A DNA stretch of 64,000 bases from Polychytrium aggregatum. Lineage: Eukaryota; Chytridiomycota; Chytridiomycetes; Polychytriales. Of the stretch, positions 56,701 through 64,000 are shown one piece after another (positions within the stretch are counted from its first letter, which is position 1; each line of letters opens with the position of its first letter). A program made the translations under genes and the position numbers. The notes under the pieces are model-generated. The model was not told where the DNA came from, did not search any database, and was given only the letters and a program-made list of their open reading frames with translations. The stretch lies in assembly GCF_025602895.1 (NCBI RefSeq), contig NW_026516360.1:26003-90002 (forward strand), given 5' to 3'.

Positions 56701-59700
56701 CCAACCAGGACACGGCTCTGCATCTGGCTGCCGATGCCGGCCACCTCGACATTGTCAAGTTCCTGCTCGACCATGACCGGTCGCTCGTTGATCTTTCGGG
56801 CGAGTCTGGCTATACCCCTGTCATGACTGCGGCACGAACCAGCGGCCATGTCGATATCGTCCGCACCTTGATCAGCGACTACAACGCCGATCTCGAAAAG
56901 CTCAACACCTACGGCGAGACCACCCTCCTTCGCACCCTGTACTCCAACCCCGACGTCGAGACCCTCACCGTCCTCTTGGATGCTGGTGCCAATGTCCACG
57001 CCATCGACAACACGATGTGGGATGCTGCGCTCTGCGCTTGCCTCGATCCCAATATCGAGGTCTTTAAGCTCATCCTGGCCCGTGGCGCCAGTCTCCGGGG
57101 CATCAACACCAATGGCTACACCGTGTTCAACTACAGTCCCGCCCACAACAACTTCTCTGCCGAGCTGGCCAAGCTGCTGATCGAGCATCTGCGCCGCGAG
57201 CCCACCCTGCCTCCAGAGGAACAGAGCCCTTACACCGCCTCGATCGATGCTCTCCTCAACCTTTCCGCCTGCCGGAACAAGCCTCCGCTCCTGGACACTC
57301 TCGCCGCCGGAAACCTCAGCGTCAGTGAGGAGTTCATCAACGCCGGTGCTCGTCTCGATGTGACCGACGACGACTTCCAGTCGGCCTTCCTTGCTGCCTG
57401 CAAGGGCGGCAATCTCGAGGCCGTCAAGCTCGTGCTCAGCAAGGGTGGCGACTGCAACGCCATCAACGGGAGCGGCTCCAACGGGCTGCTGGAGGCCTGC
57501 AGCAACACCGATTCCGATCCCGTCGACCTTGTGCGCTATCTCCTCGAGCAGGTCTATCCGCACTACGGCTCTGGCGACTTCAAGCCCGAGATCTTGGTCA
57601 ACCGCATCAACTACGATGGCGATGCCCCGCTGCACAGTGCCGCCCGCAGCCTCGGCAAGAACACCGTCCGCTACCTGCTCACCAAGGGTGCCAATCCCAA
57701 CCAGATCAACAGCTCCGGCCAGACCCCCCTGACGCTCGTCACCCAGCGCGACTACTCGTGGGGCTCTTCGGACGACGACTCAGAGGAGGCCAACGCCAGC
57801 GTCAACGCGGCCCTCGAGATTGTCAAACATCTGCTGAATGCCGGCGCCAACATCAACCACGAGCTGCCGGATGGATCGACGCCGCTGCTGACTGCGCTCG
57901 GATCGGGCCTGGACAAGGTCGCCATCCACCTCATGGACCACGGGGCCGCGCTCGACGCCGTCGACAACCAGGGCAACGATGCCTTCATGAATGCCTGCTC
58001 CGGCTCCTCTGTCGCGACGATGCAAAAGGTCCTTGAATCTGGCGCGAAGCGATGGTCTGTCAGCACCCTCCGGCTTATGACGCCTCTCCACATCGCGGTC
58101 GATTCCGGTGACATTGACACCGTCAAATACGTCGTCGAGAACTGCCTCGAAGGCGACGCCGAGGCCCGCAGCAAGCTCATCAACCTGCAAGACACGTATG
58201 GAGATACGCCTCTGACGTCGGCTGTCTCGTCCAGCTACTGGGACATTGCCCTGTATCTCGTCGAGAACGGGGCCGATGTCGAACACAAGAACGCCCTTGC
58301 GTTGCATGAGGCCGCACGCAGCGGAGAGTTGAAGCTGGTCTCGGCCATTCTGGAGAGACGCAAGGACTGCATCGACCGGCGCGACAACACCGCGTCGACG
58401 CCACTCTTGACGGCCGCCACCGCAGGAGTCTTGGAGGTGGTCAAACTGCTGGTCGAGGCCGGGGCCGACACGACCGTGCGTGATCAGGACCAGAGCGACC
58501 TTTTCCTCTGCGCCTGCACCAGCGGCAACCTGGCCGTGGTCCGCTACTGTGCCGACAAGTCGGCTGACCTGTACCGCTGCACGGTTTCGGACCGCTCTGC
58601 CGTCCACATCGCCGTGGCCGCCAACGACGCCAGCATCGTCGAGTTTGTCACCGAAAAGCTGGCCAAGGACAACCCTGACCAGCTCAAGAAGCTCTTGGAT
58701 CAGCTTTCCGACGACGACCGCACGCCGCTGCTCCAGGCTTGCGCCGACGACATGCCTGATGCCGTCTTCCATCTGCTGAAGCACGGCGCCGACCCCAACA
58801 GGGACAACTCGTCCGGCACTACGCCGCTGATGATGGCTGCTCAGTGCGGTAGCCTCCGCACCGTCGAGCGGCTCCTCAAGAACCCCGCCGTCGACATTGA
58901 CGTCAAGTCCGACGAAGGCTTCACCGCCCTGCACTACGCCATCACCAGCAACAACGTCGACATCTTTGTCAAGCTCTTTGAGGTGACGTCGCGCCCGATC
59001 GAAATTGAGGAGCGCACCCACATCCTGACCTCGGCGTATTCCAGCGGCAGCCTCCAGCTGGTCGAGCTCATCGTGAGCAAGGAGCTCGACCCTTGGATCC
59101 GCGACAGCGACGGCAACGGTAGTCTGGCCCTCGCCGCCCAGAGCAACTCCCTGGACCTGGTGCAGTACCTGCTCAAACGCGACAAGTCGCCCAAGGACCT
59201 GGTTCAGGAGACCAACGCCAGCGGCATGACGCCGCTCATGGTAGCGTGCCAGGCGAACGTCTCTGCTTCGATCGCTCGTGCTCTCGTCGAAGCCGGCGCG
59301 GATGTTAATGCGACCGATGACAACGGCAACACCCCACTTTTCCACGCCGTCTGTGCCCAAGCCTCCATCAGCTTGATCCGCTACCTCGTCAACGAAGCGC
59401 ACGCCAACGTGCACGCCACCAACAACTCCAAGTCCACGCCGTGCCTCGAGGCCGTCAGTTATGGCTATGACGCAGCCGTTGTCTTTTTCCTCCACAAGGG
59501 CGCCGACGTCACCGTCCAAGACAATGAGGGACACAGCATGCTGGTATACGCCTGCAGCAGCGGCAACCTCGGCCTGGTCAAGATCCTGCTGGACCACGGC
59601 GCCCCGCTCGACCGCCTCTACACCAACGGCTACCACAGCATCATGGCCGTGGCCGAGACCCCGCGTCTGGATCTGCTCAAGCTGCTGCTGTCGCACGAGG

Positions 59701-62638
59701 CTGCTCGTCCCTTGCTCACAAAGACGGACGCCAACAACCTGTCGCCGGTAATCAAGGCATCGGCTCAGTACGGCGGCATGGCTGTCGTCGACTACCTGCT
59801 GTCGCAGGGCGCCAACCCGAACGACAGCGACACCGACGGCACCACTGTGCTCATCTATGCCACCCAGAAGAAGTGTCTCCCGCTCGTCCAGAAGCTCGTG
59901 AAGACCTACAACGTCGACATCGATGCCAAGGACAGCTATGGAAACACGGCCCTGATCCACGCCATCCAGAACAACGATCTGCTGATCATCCAGCTCCTGG
60001 TCGAGAGCGGCGCCAATATCCAGGTCCGCAACCTCGCCGGCGACGATCCGCTCATCACCGCCTGCCGCAGCGCCAGTCTGGCCGTGGTCAAGTTCCTGGT
60101 CGGAAGCGGCGTGCAGCTCGACGCCAAGAACATTGACTCCGAGACCGCCCTGCTGATTGCCGTCCGCGAGAACCAGCCCAAGGCAGCGTCGTTCCTGCTG
60201 GGCCTGGACCGGCCCGAGCTCGACTCTGTCATCGACGGCAGCGACCGCCAGGGCAACACCCCGCTCTTCCATACCATCATCAACACCAACCCGAGTCTGT
60301 ACAAGCTCCTGCGCAGCAAGGGCGCCAAGCTCGACGTGCTGAGCAGCGATGGCACAAGCATGCTGATCCAAGCGGTCCGGGCCAACTCGATGGAGATGAT
60401 CGACATGATTCTCGAGGACCCCGACTGCACCAACCTCAACCACCACAACAACGACGGCACCACGGCCCTCCTTGCCGCCGCCAACCTGTCTCAGCCCAAC
60501 GAGCCTCTGATCCGCCGCCTGATCGAGAAGGGCGCTGACATCCATGCCCTCGACAACGACAAGCGCGGGCTGTTCTACTGGACCAGCGCCACGGGCATCG
60601 TCTCACTCATCAAGATCGCCGTCGATGCCGGTGTCGATGTCACCCAGCGAGCGGACGCGGGCATCACGGGCCTGCACATGGCCGTGCAGTCCGGAAACCT
60701 TCAGGCGGTGCAGTACCTCCTCGGCATCGACAAGGTGCGCGAAACCATCAACGTTGCCGACGACAACGGCTCCACCGCCCTGATCTTTGCCGCCAGCAGT
60801 CTCCCTGCCGCCGTCGATGTGCTCCTGGAGAGCGGTGCCGATGTCAATGCCGTCACCTCGGCGGGCCGCACGCCCCTGATGATGGCCTGTGAGTCGCAGC
60901 TCCGCCTGGGCTTCAACAGCATCCTCCGCGACAGCCGCACGGACGTCAACCACCGTGACGAGAACGGCGACAGCGCCTTGCTGATTGCCGCCACCTGCAA
61001 GACACACAACTACTGCGAGGCCCTCCTGGAGCGCGGCGCCGAGATCGATATCCGCAACAACAGCGGCAACACCGTGTTCCTGAACGCCGTCTCGTCCGGC
61101 ACGATCGAGCTGATCCAGCTGGTCGTTGAGCGAGGCGCGCGTGTCACCGACGTGAACGAGCAGGGCGAGACCGGCCTGCTCATCGCCGTGGGCTCGGGCA
61201 ACCTGGATGTGCTCCGGTATGTCCTCGAGCACTGCACCAAGCACGACGCCGGGCTGATCGACCAGGCCGACCATGAAGGCACCACGCCGCTCATGTCGGC
61301 CGCGGCCAACGGCAACCTGGGCGTCGTCAAGTTCCTGCTGGAGAAGGGTGCCAACGCCGGTCTGGTCAACTCCCAAGGCAAGACGGCCCTGATGATTGCC
61401 TGCCAGAACGGCGAGCGCGACATTGCCGAAGTCCTCTGCCCCACGAGCAAGTCTGTGATCGACCACTTTGACGCCAGCAACCAGTCGGCCCTCTTCTCGG
61501 CCATCAGCGTCTCGGACCTGGGCCTGGTCAGGCTGCTTGTGACCAACGGCGCCTCGCTCGAGGCTCAGGACGCTACCGGGGTCAACCCGTTTATGCATGC
61601 CTGCAGCCTCGGCAACCTCTCGGTTGTGATGTACCTCGCCAAGACCAACCCCGCCAGCGCCAACAGCAAGGTGGTCAGCCCGGAGGGCGAGACGGCTCTC
61701 CTGCGCGCTGTCAAGAACAAATCGCTCGATGTTGCCCAGTATCTCATCGACATTGCCAGCGACGACGACCTCGCCAACCTGGTGAACCAGGGCGACCAGC
61801 ACGGCGTCACGCCCTTGCTCAGTGCCGCCCAGGACGGCAGCGCCTACTTTGCCACGCTCCTGCTGGACAAGGGTGCCGACATCAACCACGTCGACGACCA
61901 GAACGAGTCCGCGCTGCTGAAGAGTGCCGCGGCCGACTCCCTCGACATCGTCAAGGTGCTGCTCGAGCGTGGCATCGCCGATATCCACGCCCGATCGTCC
62001 GCCACGGGCATGACGCCCCCTGTTTGCGGCCGTCTCGAGCGGCAGCTTCCACACAATGCATATTTTGGTCGAGCGTGGGGCCACCATCGACGACGTCGAC
62101 AAGGACGGCAACAACCTCTTCATGACCGCCATCGGCTCCAACACCATCCGGATGGTCGAGGAAGTTGCCAAGCTGGGTGCACCCCTCAACCAACCAAACA
62201 ACCTCGGCGAGGACCTGCCTGATGAAGGCCGTGGCGACCAACATCCCGGCGATTGTCGAGTTTGTCCTCAAGACCGTCGAGGGTCTGGATGTGAACCACA
62301 AGACCGAGGATGGCCGATGCGCCATGACCATCGCCAAGGAGAACGAGGACGAAGCCATCATCGAGATGCTGCGCGCCTTTGGAGCGCAGGACGTCGAGAT
62401 TCCAGAGCATGCCGATGATGCGGAGGATGATGCCGTTGATGCTGCCGATGATGATGCTGCTGACGCTCCTGCCGAGGGCGCCACTGCTGATGCTGCTGAT
62501 GCCGGTGACGCTGCTGTCGAGTGCGCCACTGCTGATAGTGCTACTGATGCTCCTGCTGTCGAGGGCGCCGCTGCCGATGCCAAAGTGATTGCCACTGGCA
62601 GCAGCGAGGACCAAGGCACATTCGCCACTGAAGCCTAG
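53740..62638 (+). CDS. TIR-ankyrin repeat giant protein, with two apparent frame breaks
   Basis: Ten exons in phase: 53740-53871, 53970-53996, 54107-54133, 54415-54749, 54841-54906, 55069-55202, 55297-55348, 55450-55505, 55621-55681, 55805-62638. A disordered acidic linker precedes a TIR domain (about residues 160-290) scattered over six exons: DKVFISYCWKNSK, YRAWLDINELGIGRQGELFE (Glu at the expected catalytic position), IVVAHISDEYAASKNC, NIEIIPVIVG. After a basic helical stretch (MDKIMSERRRLEANKKK), ankyrin repeats start near residue 365 and fill about 6.2 kb, roughly 55-60 units by length. The last exon shows +1 shifts at a CCCCC run (62016-62020) and at GAGGACC (about 62211). Ankyrin motifs resume in the next frame after each, ending in an Ala/Asp-rich tail at 62638. 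These may be sequencing errors or real damage. The first ATG could be 53740 or 53752. Confidence 0.8.
54271..54327. repeat. 9-10 bp tandem repeat in an intron
   Basis: CCAGTCCAT units in the third intron of the TIR-ankyrin gene. On the plus strand they translate as repeated VHP/IQS. Confidence 0.85.
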
Positions 62639-62996
62639 ACGCAGTAATACTCCAACCCATGTTGTCCGTTCCCTCCATACGATTCCATGCTTGCTCTGTT
62701 TACAGCGTTCCCAAAATGAAATGGACACCCCCGTACACAACATGAAGCGAGGCACTCAATGTTTATACTTGTTTGGATGGAAGCACCCATATCCATCGTT
62801 CATAGCAACCCTCCTTGGTGGGGGCTTCCCCGCCTCCGTCTTGCTCCCCTTCCCTTCTGCCAGAAAGTTTCGTGTCCTATTCGTCTCTGTACATCGAAAT
62901 ACATAGCTGTGTTGTCGTTTACTCCGAGGGTCGAGTCGGTCAGAGCGTGGCAGGGCCGACTCAAAACCAGACGTAAGGACAACAGTAAAATCACTG

Positions 62997-64000
62997 CTAT
63001 GCATGCTCCATATCGAGCTCTGAGTCGTCAAAGTCAAACTCGTCTTCTTCCGCCAGCCGTGGCTGTTTGTGCTGCTGTTGTGGATCCTACCAGAGTTTCG
63101 ACCAAGGTTCCCGCCAAGCATCCCGGTTATCAAGTTGAAGCAAGATGTCAGCAAAGCAAGCGTGAGCAGCGACAGCGGTGCATGGGCAGAGCCAATAAAG
63201 ACCTCTATCAACCTGCGCCACATCTTATCCACGCAAGCATGCCGACTTGCGAGTGCGAGGATCAATCCGCCGCACCCACAGCCTGGCTCTACTGCTCGGC
63301 ATCGCTGCGTTCACCCACCTCGTGGTTGCTGTCGGCTTCGCGCTCTGGCTGTCGCTGGCTGCGGGTAGGTTTCCTCATCGTCATCCCACGGCGATTCGTC
63401 GTCGGACTGATTCGCCGCCACTCTGATCACAGCCGGGCGGCTGACGGCCGGTGCTGGTGCTGACGAGGCCTTTCGCTCTGGACCGGGCGATCGGTCTGTC
63501 CATCCGTTTCCCAGCAGAGCTCCCAGGTGCCGTTCCACCGCGACCGCCCCGATCTCGAGCGGTCGCATCCTCGTCGCTGCTGGGAGGCTGGACATTGGCC
63601 TTGAACTTTTGGACGAGGTCGGCATTTTCCATGTCGCTGAAGGAAGTAATTTCGAGGCTGGCGCTGATCTCGCTTAGCTCGGTGACGTCAAACGAGTTCA
63701 TGTCGTCGCCGGTGCCCTGTGTGCTTCTCCCGCCACGCGAGGCCGGCCGGGTATTGCCTGGGGCCACTTGGACGACATTGGTTTGTGGTGCGCCTTTGAC
63801 AATACTGGCACTGGTGCCCCGACCAGGGGTTGGCTGTGGTGTGGTGCTGCCGTTGGTCGACGCCGCGGGTTGCCGTGACTTGCTTGCACCGGAGAACATC
63901 GACTTTGGCTGGCGCGGCCAGCTCGCCGAGTCTGTGGTTTCCTCCGAGACCTCGGTGATGGTGTTAGTGCTGTGCTGTTGGAAGTCTCGCAGTCCCAGAG
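62997..64000 (-). CDS. 3' part of an unidentified gene (runs off the window)
   Basis: The minus-strand frame is open from the window edge (63381-64000) with a Ser/Thr/Gly-rich disordered sequence containing DVTELSEISASLEITSFSDM and LVQKFKANVQPPSSDED. A second frame at about 63311-63450 continues with AANQSDDESPWDDDEETYP, suggesting an intron near 63450. A last exon near 62997-63100 reads PRLAEEDEFDFDDSELDMEH and ends at a TAG at 62997-62999. The acidic W-D-D-D end resembles C-termini of some ciliary and cytoskeletal proteins, but I cannot name the family. Confidence 0.5.

Noticed and set aside
57780-60545. 921-codon minus-strand ORF over the ankyrin exon (also 60603-62201)
   Set aside because: Antisense to a repetitive GC-rich ankyrin exon. 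Its composition (VGVGALRQQ-like repeats) is the mirror of ankyrin codons.
1-64000. tRNA or rRNA genes
   Set aside because: No cloverleaf-like A/B-box pairs or rRNA-like conserved blocks were noticed on reading. A tRNAscan run would settle this.

Overview
The window looks like nuclear DNA of an early-diverging, probably flagellated (chytrid-like) fungus. Its genes are split by short GT-AG introns of about 60-200 nt. Families include a Brr6/Brl1 nuclear-envelope protein, Pth2, NAA50, IPPK, a GATA factor and a Yap-type bZIP. It also holds large Sel1, NACHT/WD40, TIR and ankyrin genes and many 9-17 bp minisatellites. A probable selenoprotein H with an in-frame UGA also fits a basal lineage. Species placement is inference. 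No rRNA, tRNA, CRISPR array or intact transposon was seen.

Layout. 1-2510: minisatellites, then a small voltage-sensor-like membrane protein. 2671-7823 and 24122-29577: two directly repeated copies of a segment carrying one five-exon minus-strand gene. I could splice both copies in phase into a SAM-TIR-NACHT-WD40 protein (1,426 and 1,516 aa). The copies are near identical except across the WD40 repeats and tail, which are strongly rearranged. Between them lie an MLKL-like kinase with Sel1 repeats and a C-terminal membrane helix, Sel1 genes and Sel1 relics, a possible D5-type helicase relic, and the housekeeping genes HDDC2, IPPK and BRR6/BRL1. 30384-33009: a membrane-anchored beta-lactamase-like protein with degraded catalytic motifs. 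33739-34875: the selenoprotein H candidate. 36261-37241: a GATA finger joined to a NET-like domain. 40658-44348: NAA50 and PTH2. 44998-49332: an adenylation-carrier-reductase enzyme. 50418-51355: a bZIP factor. 53740-62638: a TIR-ankyrin giant with two apparent +1 shifts near its 3' end. 62997-64000: the 3' part of an unidentified minus-strand gene.

Taken together, 2.7-29.6 kb plus 53.7-62.6 kb look like an innate-immunity or regulated-cell-death neighbourhood: three TIR proteins, two of them NLR-like with variable WD40 sensors, and an MLKL-like candidate executioner. That functional link is inference from architecture and proximity. The domain orders and splice phases were read directly from the sequence.
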